A stretch of 23,451 nt of DNA from Humisphaera sp. (GCA_025351525.1 JANXVV010000361.1:1-23451); one strand, 5' to 3'; positions 14,647-22,005 are shown, numbered from the stretch's first letter. Translations and numbers: made by a program. Notes: generated by a model not told the origin, from the letters alone.

Positions 14647-15630
14647 ATGTCCCATCTGGACGCGGATAAATTGAAAGTCTTCACGTGTCGGGGCAACCCG
14701 GCGCTGGCGCAGAAGATTTGCGATTATCTGCAGATTCAAATGGGCAATGGGCGCACCGATCTTTTTCCCGATGGGGAATTGATCGTGAAGGTGGATGAGG
14801 ATGTGCGCGGGCGGGACTGCTTTGTGGTGCAGCCGACCTGCCATCCGGTGAACGCCCATCTGATGGAGCTGTTCATCTGGATCGACACGCTCAAGCGGGC
14901 CAGTGCCCACCGCGTGACGGCGGTGATTCCGTACTTCGGTTACGCCCGGCAGGATCGCAAGGACGAAGGCCGCACACCGATCACCGCCAAGCTGGTGGCG
15001 AATTTGCTGGAGCGGGCTGGCGCGGATCGGGTGGTGTCCGTCGATCTGCACGCGGCCCAGGTGCAGGGTTTTTTCGACATTCCGGTGGATCATCTGAACG
15101 CCGGCCCGGTGTTCGGCAAGTGGTTCAAAAACTTGAACCTGACGAACACGGTTTTCGTGTCGCCCGATGTGGGCAACGTCAAACGGGCGCAGGTTTATGC
15201 CAACATGCTGGGCGGTGAAATCTGCATCATCGACAAGCGGCGTAAGAGCGGCACGGAGATCAAGGTGGCGCACATCATCGGTGATGTCGCCGGCAAAAAT
15301 GTGTTCATGACCGATGACATGATTACCACCGCCGGCACGGTGACCGAAGCCTGTAAAGTGCTTCGGGAACACGGTGCGAAAGAGATTTACATCTCGGCGA
15401 CGCACGGGGTGTTCGCCCCGCCGGCGATGGAGCGATTGGCGGCTGCGCCGTTCACGCTGCTGTCGGTGACGGATACGATCCCGATCGGCAATCGTGCCGA
15501 TGCGATCAAAGATCGTCTGGTGGTCTTAAGCGTGGCGGATCTTCTCGGTGAAGCGATTCACCGCATCCATCACAATGAATCGGTCAGCGCCTTGTTTAAA
15601 AAAGAAAACGGTAAGAGTGGGATGAAGTGA
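14647..15630 (+). CDS. prs: ribose-phosphate pyrophosphokinase
   Basis: 327 residues. It makes PRPP from ribose 5-phosphate and ATP, the shared precursor of purines, pyrimidines, His and Trp. Motifs are LFPDGELIVKVDEDVRGRD, VIPYFGYARQDRKDEGR (ATP loop), VDLHAAQVQGFFDIPVDHL, and the PRPP loop FMTDDMITTAGT. Length and ends fit the bacterial class I enzyme. The weak GGAA before the ATG is typical of genes in this window. It is placed between the truncated glmU and rplY, the common glmU-prs-ctc-pth order. Confidence 0.97.
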   Translation: MSHLDADKLKVFTCRGNPALAQKICDYLQIQMGNGRTDLFPDGELIVKVDEDVRGRDCFVVQPTCHPVNAHLMELFIWIDTLKRASAHRVTAVIPYFGYARQDRKDEGRTPITAKLVANLLERAGADRVVSVDLHAAQVQGFFDIPVDHLNAGPVFGKWFKNLNLTNTVFVSPDVGNVKRAQVYANMLGGEICIIDKRRKSGTEIKVAHIIGDVAGKNVFMTDDMITTAGTVTEACKVLREHGAKEIYISATHGVFAPPAMERLAAAPFTLLSVTDTIPIGNRADAIKDRLVVLSVADLLGEAIHRIHHNESVSALFKKENGKSGMK

Positions 15631-15640
15631 GGAAGTAGGA

Positions 15641-15723
15641 AGTTGCCAGTCGTTAGTTGCCAGTTGCCAGCGAATGCAAATTCTTGCATTTTACTGGAAA
15701 CTGGCAACTAATAACTGGCAACT
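15641..15723. repeat. inverted repeat built of GTTGCCAGT words
   Basis: The left arm 15641-15670 has three AGTTGCCAG-like words, and the right arm 15701-15723 has ACTGGCAACT words. An inner hairpin AATGCAA/TTGCATT forms the tip. It shares its word with the element at 17111-17200. Confidence 0.88.
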
Positions 15724-15757
15724 ATCGACCCGCAACTAACAACGATACGGAGCAACA

Positions 15758-16399
15758 ATGTCACAGACAGCACAAGTCACCGCCAAATCGCGCAGCGAAT
15801 TGGGTTCGCGCGCCAACAAGCGCCTTCGAGATGCCGGGATGATTCCAGGCGTGATCTACGGGCATAAGGAGGCGGTCGTTCCCGTGACGCTTCCCCGCCG
15901 GGATGTCGCCAACCACATCGACCGCGGCTCGCACCTGTTCGATCTCAACATCGACGGCAAAAGCGAAAAGGTGCTGGTAAAGGAAGTGCAGTACGATCAT
16001 CTTGGGATCGAGATTCTGCACATCGATTTCGCGCGGGTCAATCTGGATGAAAAGGTGGAGATCACCGTTCCGCTCGAGCTGAAGGGCACGCCCAAGGGCG
16101 AAGCCGATGGCGGCGTGCTGACGCAGCTCATCAGCGAATTGCACATCGAGTGTCTGGTGACGGATATCCCGGATATCATTCGCCATAGCATCGCCGAGAT
16201 GAAGCTGAACGACATTCTGCACATCAAGGAATTGAAGCTGCCGACCGGCGTGAAGGTCTTGCAGGACGAAGATCTGGTCGTCGCGACGGTGAAAGAGATT
16301 GAGGAAGAGACCGAAGCCGGTGCGGAAGGCGAAGCGGAACCCGCTGTGATCGGGGAAGTGAAGGATGGGACGGCGGCGGTTGCGGCGGAGAAGAAGTAA
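15758..16399 (+). CDS. rplY: large subunit ribosomal protein bL25 (CTC/TL5 type)
   Basis: 213 residues, the long two-domain form. The N-terminal 5S rRNA-binding domain is recognisable from LGSRANKRLRDAGMIPGVIYG and KVLVKEVQYDHLGIEILHIDFARVN. The C-terminal beta domain follows (VEITVPLELKGTPKGEADGGVL to the LPTGVKVLQDEDLVVATV region). The tail is acidic and alanine-rich (about residues 187-213). An ACGGAG lies upstream of the ATG at a suitable distance. It follows prs after an inverted repeat. Confidence 0.95.
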   Translation: MSQTAQVTAKSRSELGSRANKRLRDAGMIPGVIYGHKEAVVPVTLPRRDVANHIDRGSHLFDLNIDGKSEKVLVKEVQYDHLGIEILHIDFARVNLDEKVEITVPLELKGTPKGEADGGVLTQLISELHIECLVTDIPDIIRHSIAEMKLNDILHIKELKLPTGVKVLQDEDLVVATVKEIEEETEAGAEGEAEPAVIGEVKDGTAAVAAEKK

Positions 16400-16408
16400 C
16401 GAAGAAGT

Positions 16409-16498
16409 TGTTAGTGGAAAGTGGAGAGTAGAGAGTAGGGAAAATGCGAATTGCTTTTGGTATTCACTATCCACTATCAACTTTCCACTATTCACTTT
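16409..16498. repeat. inverted repeat built of AGTGGAAAGTGG words
   Basis: The left arm near 16409-16438 (TTAGTGGAAAGTGGAGAGTAG) pairs with the right arm near 16462-16498 (CACTATCCACTATC and CTTTCCACTATTCAC). Both arms are degenerate direct repeats. It fills the rplY-pth gap and ends about 8 bases before the pth ATG. Confidence 0.8.
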
Positions 16499-16505
16499 CA
16501 TCACC

Positions 16506-17111
16506 ATGAAGCTCATCGTCGGTCTTGGCAATCCCGGTCGTGAGTATGTCGGCACCCGGCATAATGTGGGGTTTGAGGTGGTCGACGCCTTTTCGCGGAA
16601 AGTCGGTTTTACGACGGGGCGGGATGATTTTGATCGGATGGCCCGCCGAAAATTTGAGGGACTGGCACTGGATGGCGTGGTGTCGACTTCGAGCGGAGGC
16701 AGCGAGAAAGTGTTGCTGCTGAAGCCTTTGACGTATATGAATTTGAGTGGCCGATCGGTGCAGGCGGCGATGGCGTTTTATCAGTTGACGCCGCCGGACG
16801 TGATGATCGTGCTGGACGATGTGGCCTTGCCGAGTGGCCGCCTGCGGATTCGTGCCGCGGGCAGCAGCGGGGGGCACAACGGATTGAAAGATATCGAACG
16901 GGTGTTGGGCACGGACCAATACCCCCGACTGCGGATGGGCATTGACCCGGCGCCGTCGCGGATACCGCAAAAAGATTATGTGCTGGCCTCTTTTTCAGAG
17001 GTCCAGCGACAATTGCTCGAACCGGCCGTGATCCGCGCTTGTGGCGCGATCGTCACCTGGATCGAGAAAGGGATTGGATCGGCGATGAGTTTGTTCAACG
17101 CTGAGAGTTAA
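16506..17111 (+). CDS. pth: peptidyl-tRNA hydrolase
   Basis: 201 residues. It recycles peptidyl-tRNAs released early from ribosomes. It starts MKLIVGLGNPGREYVGTRHNVGFEVVD, with the conserved Asn of GLGNPG and the catalytic His of TRHNVGF. Further motifs are LLKPLTYMNLSGRSV, VLDDVALPSGRLRIRAAGSSGGHNGLKDIE and LRMGIDP. The open frame extends upstream to 16365, but that part is intergenic repeat and overlaps rplY, so the ATG at 16506 is the start. Within the core, a short insertion near residues 45-65 (GLALDGVVSTSSGGSEK) is slightly longer than usual. Confidence 0.96.
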   Translation: MKLIVGLGNPGREYVGTRHNVGFEVVDAFSRKVGFTTGRDDFDRMARRKFEGLALDGVVSTSSGGSEKVLLLKPLTYMNLSGRSVQAAMAFYQLTPPDVMIVLDDVALPSGRLRIRAAGSSGGHNGLKDIERVLGTDQYPRLRMGIDPAPSRIPQKDYVLASFSEVQRQLLEPAVIRACGAIVTWIEKGIGSAMSLFNAES

Positions 17112-17200
17112 TAGTTGCCAGTGGTTAGTTGCCAGTTGCCAGTGAAGACTAGGAATTTTCTTTCTTCGCTGGCAACTGGCAACTAACCACTAGCAACTAT
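17111..17200. repeat. inverted repeat built of GTTGCCAGT words
   Basis: ATAGTTGCCAGTGGTTAGTT (from 17111) pairs with AACTAACCACTAGCAACTAT (ending 17200); the arms extend inward through GCCAGTTGCCAG to GAAGA/TCTTC. It uses the same word as 15641-15723 and lies between pth and rpsF. Confidence 0.92.
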
Positions 17201-17255
17201 CGTTCCCCGAGCGGTCGGCTCGACCGACCAGAACCCATGCTTGGAAGTAGAATTT

Positions 17256-17789
17256 ATGGCTGATGCAAAATTGAATGCGTACGAAGCAATGTTCCTTGTC
17301 GGCCCGGTGGCCCAGACGCAGACCGACCATGGCGTCGCCCTCTGTCAGGGCATCATCGAACGGCACGGCGGACAGATCACCGTCATCAAAAAGTGGGACG
17401 AGCGAAAGCTCACCTACGAGATCAAGCGCCAGAAGCGCGGCACCTATGTGATCGCCTTCTTCAAGGCGCCGGGCGGTGCGATCGCCTCGATCGAGCGCGA
17501 TGTGAAGTTGAACGACGACGTGCTTCGGGTGCTGGTGACGACCGCCGATCATCTGAATGAGTCGGAGATGAACGCCGTCGAACCGCAGCCGATCATTCGC
17601 GAAGAGCGCCCGGCTTTCGATCGCCCCTGGAGCGATCGCGGTGAAGGCGGCGGTGGATTTGGCGGCGGTGGTGGAGGTCGTGGAGGTGATCGCGGCGGAG
17701 ATCGGAATGACCGCGGCGGGGATCGCCCGGTCGCCGCCCGCCCGCGCCGCGAGGATGCGCCTGCCGAAGTCGGCACGGATAAAGATTAA
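17256..17789 (+). CDS. rpsF: small subunit ribosomal protein bS6 with RGG-like tail
   Basis: 177 residues. The S6 domain covers about residues 1-100: YEAMFLVGPVAQTQTD, the GGQITVIKKWDERKLTYEIKRQKRGTYVIAFF core, and a final ERDVKLNDDVLRVLV strand. The remaining 75 residues form a glycine-, arginine- and aspartate-rich low-complexity tail (GGGGFGGGGGGRGGDRGGDR), not part of the usual S6 fold and resembling RNA-binding RGG repeats. The start at 17256 is chosen over an in-frame TTG at 17241 because GGAAG lies 5-10 bases upstream and the Met matches the family N-terminus. Confidence 0.95.
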   Translation: MADAKLNAYEAMFLVGPVAQTQTDHGVALCQGIIERHGGQITVIKKWDERKLTYEIKRQKRGTYVIAFFKAPGGAIASIERDVKLNDDVLRVLVTTADHLNESEMNAVEPQPIIREERPAFDRPWSDRGEGGGGFGGGGGGRGGDRGGDRNDRGGDRPVAARPRREDAPAEVGTDKD

Positions 17790-17808
17790 TCGGGCCTTTT
17801 GGTAAACG

Positions 17809-17874
17809 GGTAGCATGGGCGTCTCGCCCATGCTTTCTGACTGTAAAAAACATGGGCGAGACGCCTATGCCACC
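17809..17874. repeat. inverted repeat, family A
   Basis: GGTAGCATGGGCGTCTCGCC...CATG (17809-17832) pairs with CATGGGCGAGACGCCTATGC...CACC (17851-17874). This is the third copy of the family (see 6535-6601 and 9047-9113), between rpsF and ssb. Confidence 0.9.
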
Positions 17875-17971
17875 TGATTCAAAGCACCCGGTGCAATTGG
17901 AACTCAACCCCCGGCGCAGGGCGGGCGATTTAAAGTGCGATCGCCCGTCCTGTCCCTGACACGAGGTTCAC

Positions 17972-18505
17972 ATGGCCAACTACAACAAGATCATTCTGGT
18001 CGGCAATCTCACCCGCGACCCGCAGTTGAAATATCTTCCCAGCCAGATGGCGATCGTGGAGTTTGGCCTGGCTGTGAACCACAAGTACAAGACCAAGACC
18101 GGCGAGGAGCGCGACGAGGTTCTCTTCATCGACGTTTCGGCGTTTGGGAAGACCGCCGAAGTTCTCAACCAGTATTGCACGAAGGGCAAGCAACTGCTCG
18201 TCGAAGGCCGGCTGAAATATGACACGTGGGAAGACAAGCAGGGCGGCGGCAAGCGCAGCAAGCATTCGGTGGTCGTCGATAACTTCCAATTCCTGGGTGG
18301 CCGCGAAGGTGCCCCTCAAAGTGGAGGCCAGGGCCGCGACGATCAACAGGGTAGAGGCTACGAATCCGATGCCGGTGAAGCACCCGCCCCTCGCCCTGCA
18401 GCCGGCCGACCCCCCTCTCGACCCGTTCAAGCCCCCGCGCGGCCCGCCCCCGAACAACCGTTTGGGGACGAACAACAGTTTAAGGAAGACGACATTCCGT
18501 TTTGA
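17972..18505 (+). CDS. ssb: single-stranded DNA-binding protein
   Basis: 177 residues. The OB fold occupies about residues 1-112 (NKIILVGNLTRDPQLKYLPS, EVLFIDVSAFGKTAEVLNQY, QLLVEGRLKYDTWED). A glycine-, glutamine- and proline-rich linker follows, then the acidic tip FKEDDIPF, which recruits replication and repair partners in other bacteria. A GAGG lies upstream of the ATG. It is in the usual rpsF-ssb position, but no rpsR follows. Confidence 0.97.
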   Translation: MANYNKIILVGNLTRDPQLKYLPSQMAIVEFGLAVNHKYKTKTGEERDEVLFIDVSAFGKTAEVLNQYCTKGKQLLVEGRLKYDTWEDKQGGGKRSKHSVVVDNFQFLGGREGAPQSGGQGRDDQQGRGYESDAGEAPAPRPAAGRPPSRPVQAPARPAPEQPFGDEQQFKEDDIPF

Positions 18506-18556
18506 AAAGGCCGTTCCGTCTTTCGTCGTGAAAGTGAAATTATTTTCTTCATCTTC

Positions 18557-18617
18557 GCCGCTTGCGGCTTAGCGGTGCCGCCTACCTCTGAAGCAGTACC
18601 GCTAAGCCGCAAGCGGC
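18557..18617. repeat. perfect 20-base inverted repeat before rplI
   Basis: GCCGCTTGCGGCTTAGCGGT (18557-18576) and its exact complement (18598-18617) enclose a 21-base loop. It fills the place where rpsR is usually found. There is no T-run. Confidence 0.92.
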
Positions 18618-18644
18618 AACGAACAATCAATCACCGAGGCAATC

Positions 18645-19163
18645 ATGGCAACTGTAAAATTACTTCTCAAAGAGAGCATCAAGAACGTCGGCAAAGTCGG
18701 CGATGTGGTCGAGGTTTCACCGGGCTATGCCCGCAACTATCTTCTGCCGCACGATATGGCCGTCGAACCGACGCCGAGCAACATCAAGAAAATCGAGGCC
18801 CGTCGGCAGGAGATTGAAAAGATCGAGCGCGATCGCCGCGAGCAGCAGGCGTCGATCATCAAGCAGTTGGCGGCGGTCGAGGTTCACATGGAACGCCGTG
18901 CCAACGAACAGGGCCACCTGTTCGGCTCGGTGAGCGCGACGGAAATCGCCAAGTCGCTGCAGGGCCAGGGCTTCAATGTGCAGCCTGATGATGTGCTGCT
19001 GCCGGGCAAACTGGATCGCGTCGCCGACTACGTGGTGACGGTGAAGTTCGCCGAGGATCTGTCGACGGAACTGAAGGTGTGGGTCCATGCCGACCCGGAC
19101 AGCAAGGCGGCGATGGAAGCGCATCGCAAGGCACAGACGGTTGAAACGCCTGAAGAGAATTAG
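18645..19163 (+). CDS. rplI: large subunit ribosomal protein bL9
   Basis: 172 residues. The N-terminal domain is typical: VKLLLKESIKNVGKVGDVVEVSPGYARNYLLPHDMAVEPT. It is followed by the long connecting helix (NIKKIEARRQEIEKIERDRREQ) and the C-terminal domain (NEQGHLFGSVSATEIAKSLQ... to LKVWVHAD). A short charged tail ends it. GAGG precedes the ATG by six bases. A strong intrinsic terminator follows at 19284-19315, ending the ribosomal protein block. Confidence 0.97.
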   Translation: MATVKLLLKESIKNVGKVGDVVEVSPGYARNYLLPHDMAVEPTPSNIKKIEARRQEIEKIERDRREQQASIIKQLAAVEVHMERRANEQGHLFGSVSATEIAKSLQGQGFNVQPDDVLLPGKLDRVADYVVTVKFAEDLSTELKVWVHADPDSKAAMEAHRKAQTVETPEEN

Positions 19164-19193
19164 AGCCGATTTAGGAACACGGCTGGTTTCGCC

Positions 19194-19261
19194 GTAGAAT
19201 GGGCTACCAGCCCATGGTTTTGTATTGAAATCCAAAATCATGGGCTGGTAGCCCATGCTAC
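19194..19261. repeat. inverted repeat with self-palindromic arms
   Basis: GTAGAATGGGCTACCAGCCC (from 19194) pairs with GGGCTGGTAGCCCATGCTAC (ending 19261). Each arm also contains its own small palindrome, GGGCTACCAGCCC, so the element can fold in two ways. It lies just downstream of rplI. Confidence 0.88.
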
Positions 19262-19283
19262 ATTGCCAAGCATTTTTAACCGG

Positions 19284-19315
19284 CCATGGTCACTTTAGTG
19301 ACCATGGTCTTTTTA
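19284..19315 (+). terminator. intrinsic terminator after rplI
   Basis: A perfect 11-base stem CCATGGTCACT (19284-19294) / AGTGACCATGG (19297-19307) has a two-base gap at the tip (the end pairs will open into a small loop) and is followed by TCTTTTTAATT. It is well placed to end the rpsF-ssb-rplI transcript. Facing genes on the minus strand begin further right. Confidence 0.85.
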
Positions 19316-19324
19316 ATTCTGAAA

Positions 19325-19810
19325 TCACCGGGGCTCACTGCGTTCATCCCGCAGCGCCACCAACTCCGCAATCGCATCAAAATCTTTTGGTCTCCCTGCA
19401 GCGTGCTTCACCTGAATGAGCTTGGGCAGATCGAGGCAGAGGCAATCCCGGCCAAAAACGGTCAACTGAATCGTGAAAGGCAGCAGTTGCAGGTAGGTTC
19501 CGCCGCCGGTGATATCCTCCAACAGATCGATGAATCCAAGTTTTGTGGCGAGCGTGAAGTTCGCGCCGAACTCGAGCGTTTGTCGTTCCCACTTAAACGG
19601 AAGTCCGGGAGGTGCGCCGCGGGGATATGGCGTACAGGGCTCGAGCGCGCGTACGATGCGTTGAAGATTTTCCGGACTATGCCGATAGACGATGTCCAGA
19701 TCCTGAGTCGATCGGCTTGCACCATGGATCGTGCCGGCGAATCCACCGACGATGATGAACTCAGTTTTCTCCGCGGTCAGACGCTCGATGAGTTCCCTGA
19801 AATTCGTCAT
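19325..19810 (-). CDS. nucleotidyltransferase-fold protein, putative module partner
   Basis: 161 residues. The N-terminus FIIVGGFAGTIHGASRSTQDLDIV carries the polymerase-beta-type nucleotidyltransferase signature: GG, then HG, then the metal-binding DLD (Asp37, Asp39). The C-terminus KLIQVKHAAGRPKDFDAIAELVALRDE matches the R-x-KD-x-x-D/A-I-x-E-L ending common to AbiEii/DUF6036-like and MNT-like proteins. It overlaps the upstream 69-residue gene by four bases (ATGA). Such pairs are candidate toxin-antitoxin or defence modules in which the transferase modifies a partner or tRNA; the direction of activity cannot be told here. Confidence 0.82.
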   Translation of the reverse strand: MTNFRELIERLTAEKTEFIIVGGFAGTIHGASRSTQDLDIVYRHSPENLQRIVRALEPCTPYPRGAPPGLPFKWERQTLEFGANFTLATKLGFIDLLEDITGGGTYLQLLPFTIQLTVFGRDCLCLDLPKLIQVKHAAGRPKDFDAIAELVALRDERSEPR

Positions 19811-20016
19811 CGCCGCTCCCGCGCTGCTTCACCCGCACGCTCGCACTCCTCACGCGCTTTCATAAAATCGATAAACGCATCGACTCGCTCCTGAACCGTT
19901 TTCTTCAAATTCTCCCGAAGCATGGTCCGATCGATGTCTTTTTTGTAGGCTTCGATGACAGGATCGAGATATTCGATCTTGTCGTCCTTCGGATTCAGCG
20001 GGGCAGTCGGTTCCAT
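19807..20016 (-). CDS. small helical partner of the nucleotidyltransferase
   Basis: 69 residues from ATG 20016 (the frame extends further up but without matching sequence). It contains DPVIEAYKKDIDRTMLRENLKKTVQERVDAFIDFMK, a pattern I associate with small proteins found beside nucleotidyltransferases in Planctomycetes and Verrucomicrobia. It is predicted all-helical, charged and cytoplasmic. The stop overlaps the transferase ATG by four bases, so the two are co-translated. A TATGAT element lies very close upstream of the start. It is likely an antitoxin-like or adaptor protein (inference). Confidence 0.78.
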   Translation of the reverse strand: MEPTAPLNPKDDKIEYLDPVIEAYKKDIDRTMLRENLKKTVQERVDAFIDFMKAREECERAGEAARERR

Positions 20017-20139
20017 CCCTCTATCATAACTTCCGGTGCAATCCCAATCCACCGCGATGGCCGGGATGTGCCACTGTTCACGGCCCGTGGAAAACCTGTT
20101 CACCATCGTCCGCCACACGGCAAATTGAGAATTTCCGAC

Positions 20140-20145
20140 TATAAT
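20140..20145 (+). promoter_or_regulatory. candidate -10 element for dnaB
   Basis: A perfect TATAAT lies 26 bases before the dnaB ATG in the short divergent gap with the nucleotidyltransferase module. No -35 match sits at 16-18 bases upstream. Confidence 0.35.
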
Positions 20146-20170
20146 CCGCCCTGCAAAGGAAGTCCGTCCG

Positions 20171-21520
20171 ATGAGTCAACTCGCCACCAGTTTGTCCGGC
20201 CAATTCGATCGCCTTCCGCCGCACTCGATCGAGTCGGAGATGTGCCTGATCGCCGCCATGATGCTCGACAAGGACATGGTCGGGCAGATCGTGCAGATTA
20301 TCGACCGGGAGGCCTTTTTTCAGGCCGACCATCAGATCCTCTACGACATCATCGTGCGGCTATATGAGCAGAACCGCCCGATCGATCCGCTGATCGTCCG
20401 AGAGGAACTTTCCAAACGGCAACTGCTCGAGGAAATCGGTGGGGTGGCGTACCTCGCTCAGATCATTTCGTCGGTCCCGTCCGCCGCCCACGGGGCGCAC
20501 TATGCCGGGATCGTTCGCGAAAAGGCGCTGCTTCGGCAGCTCATCAGCGCGAGCAATGACATTCTGCGCGAGGCGTACGCGCCGCACGAAACCGCCGAGC
20601 TGGTGCTGGACAAAGCCGAGAAGGCGATTTTTCTCATCGCCGAGAAGAAGGTCGGCAACGCGATGGTGCCGTTGGAAACGGTGCTGCACGAGGTTTTCGA
20701 GATGATCGAAAACCGGGGGCAGCGGGGCGTCGAGACCGGGTACTTCGAGCTCGACGACATGCTCAACGGCCTGCAAGCGGGCGAAATGATCATCGTCGCC
20801 GCCCGCCCCTCAATGGGCAAAACCGCGTTCGCCATGAACGTGGTTGAAAACGCGGCGTGCAATAATGTGCCGTGCGCGGTTTTCTCATTGGAAATGAGCA
20901 AGCAGCAGTTGGCCCAGCGCATGCTGTGCAGCCGCGGGGCAATCGATGCCCATAAACTCCGCAAGGGGATGTTGCAGGCGCACGAATATGCCCACCTGGC
21001 GAACGTCGTCGGCGAACTGGCCAAGGCCCCAATCTGGGTCGATGACTCGCCGGGCCTGACGATCCTCGATCTGCGTGCCAAAGCCCGCCGTTTGAAGATG
21101 CAGCACGACATCAAGCTCATTATGATCGATTACATGCAGTTGATGGACAATCCCGGCGTGGAAAGTCGCCAACAGCAGATCAGCGAGATTTCGCGCGGCA
21201 TCAAGGCCGTGGCGCGGGAATTATCGGTTCCGGTGGTGGCGTTGTCGCAGTTAAATCGAGCCAGCGAAGGCCGTGATGGGCATCGGCCGCGCATGAGCGA
21301 TCTACGCGAATCCGGCTCGATCGAGCAGGATGCCGATGTGGTGATGTTGCTTCATCGCGAGGATTACTACAAAATGAGCGAGCCGGATTTCGTGCCGGAT
21401 AATATCGCGGAACTGATCATCGCCAAGCAGCGAAACGGGCCGACGGGGACGGTGAAGCTGACGTTCCTGAACAAGAGCACGAGGTTTGAGAATCTGTCGA
21501 CCCAGCAGGATCCTTTCTAA
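20171..21520 (+). CDS. dnaB: replicative DNA helicase
   Basis: 449 residues. It unwinds DNA at the replication fork as a hexamer. The N-terminal helical DnaB domain (RLPPHSIESEMCLIAAMML to about residue 115) is followed by the RecA-like motor: Walker A ARPSMGKT (211-218), Walker B LIMIDYMQLM (about 316-325), the VVALSQLNRASEGR motif, DLRESGSIEQDADVV, and IIAKQRNGPTGTVKL with the Arg finger region. There is no intein. AAAGGAAG upstream of the ATG is a good ribosome binding site. It follows the rpsF-ssb-rplI block, as in many bacteria, though two minus-strand genes intervene. Confidence 0.98.
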   Translation: MSQLATSLSGQFDRLPPHSIESEMCLIAAMMLDKDMVGQIVQIIDREAFFQADHQILYDIIVRLYEQNRPIDPLIVREELSKRQLLEEIGGVAYLAQIISSVPSAAHGAHYAGIVREKALLRQLISASNDILREAYAPHETAELVLDKAEKAIFLIAEKKVGNAMVPLETVLHEVFEMIENRGQRGVETGYFELDDMLNGLQAGEMIIVAARPSMGKTAFAMNVVENAACNNVPCAVFSLEMSKQQLAQRMLCSRGAIDAHKLRKGMLQAHEYAHLANVVGELAKAPIWVDDSPGLTILDLRAKARRLKMQHDIKLIMIDYMQLMDNPGVESRQQQISEISRGIKAVARELSVPVVALSQLNRASEGRDGHRPRMSDLRESGSIEQDADVVMLLHREDYYKMSEPDFVPDNIAELIIAKQRNGPTGTVKLTFLNKSTRFENLSTQQDPF

Positions 21521-21954
21521 GCGTCTTCGTCAGTTCCCCGCATTTTCGCTGATATCGCAAAGACGTCCGAACGGCCTTGCAATTATTGTAGGAATTTGTC
21601 AAGGATAGAGTAAAGGTTTGCGTCACCTTTAATTGTCCGATTTTTAATGCAGCGACATTTTAGTGCGATTTTCGATTCGAGATCGGACGTATCCGACCGC
21701 GATATCGCTTGGAGTGCGCTTGTAATTTTCAGGAGTTTCCATGTTCGCATCATTGTTTCGCCCCCGGAAAAGGGGATAAGTACAATTACGGCGACCCAAA
21801 CAGATGAATAATGTACTTATCCCCTTTTCCGGCCCCTTCTTCAACATGCCTATCCTCCTTGATAGACTCCTGAGTATCGCGAATTCCCGCCAATCCGGGA
21901 ACCCGTGTTTTTAGGCATGACGAAGCACTAGGCGTTGTGGTGAAGTGAACGCGC
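21521..21954. other. gap downstream of dnaB
   Basis: About 430 bases with no supported gene. It holds the perfect hairpin at 21764-21832 and a smaller stem around TTCCCG/CGGGAA near 21885-21902. A weak GCGTCTT/AAGACG pair just after dnaB is not a convincing terminator. Short minus-strand frames (for example 32 codons from 21743) lack a ribosome binding site and family features. Confidence 0.5.
21764..21832. repeat. REP-like hairpin, intact copy (AAAAGGGGATAAGTAC)
   Basis: CCGGAAAAGGGGATAAGTAC (21764-21783) and its exact complement (21813-21832) enclose a 29-base loop. A second copy with the same left arm and nearly the same loop, but a broken right arm, is at 22767-22823. Hairpins of this kind often accompany REP-associated tyrosine transposases, and a fragment of one is at 23229-23451. 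Confidence 0.92.
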
Positions 21955-21980
21955 AAAAAGAACCCCGCAACGAGCGGGGG
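21955..21980 (-). terminator. intrinsic terminator of the LEPR-XLL gene
   Basis: On the minus strand CCCCGC-TCGTT-GCGGGG is followed by TTCTTTTT, a short GC stem plus a T-rich tail, about 26 bases after the stop codon at 22006. Confidence 0.8.
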
Positions 21981-22005
21981 CTTACTTTCTGAAGACTTAA
22001 AAACA

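Noticed and set aside
16365..16505. Upstream extension of pth
   Set aside because: It overlaps rplY and reads through an intergenic inverted repeat; the conserved N-terminus begins at 16506.
5424..17200. CRISPR array as an explanation for the repeated words in gaps
   Set aside because: Repeats are 8-10 bases, contiguous and paired with inverted arms; there are no spacers of regular length and no cas genes.
20017..20118. 34-codon N-terminal extension of the small nucleotidyltransferase partner
   Set aside because: Residues do not fit the family pattern and the extension would cover the divergent promoter region of dnaB.
21644..21847. 67-codon minus-strand frame
   Set aside because: Its N-terminal half is translated from the perfect hairpin at 21764-21832 and it has no ribosome binding site.
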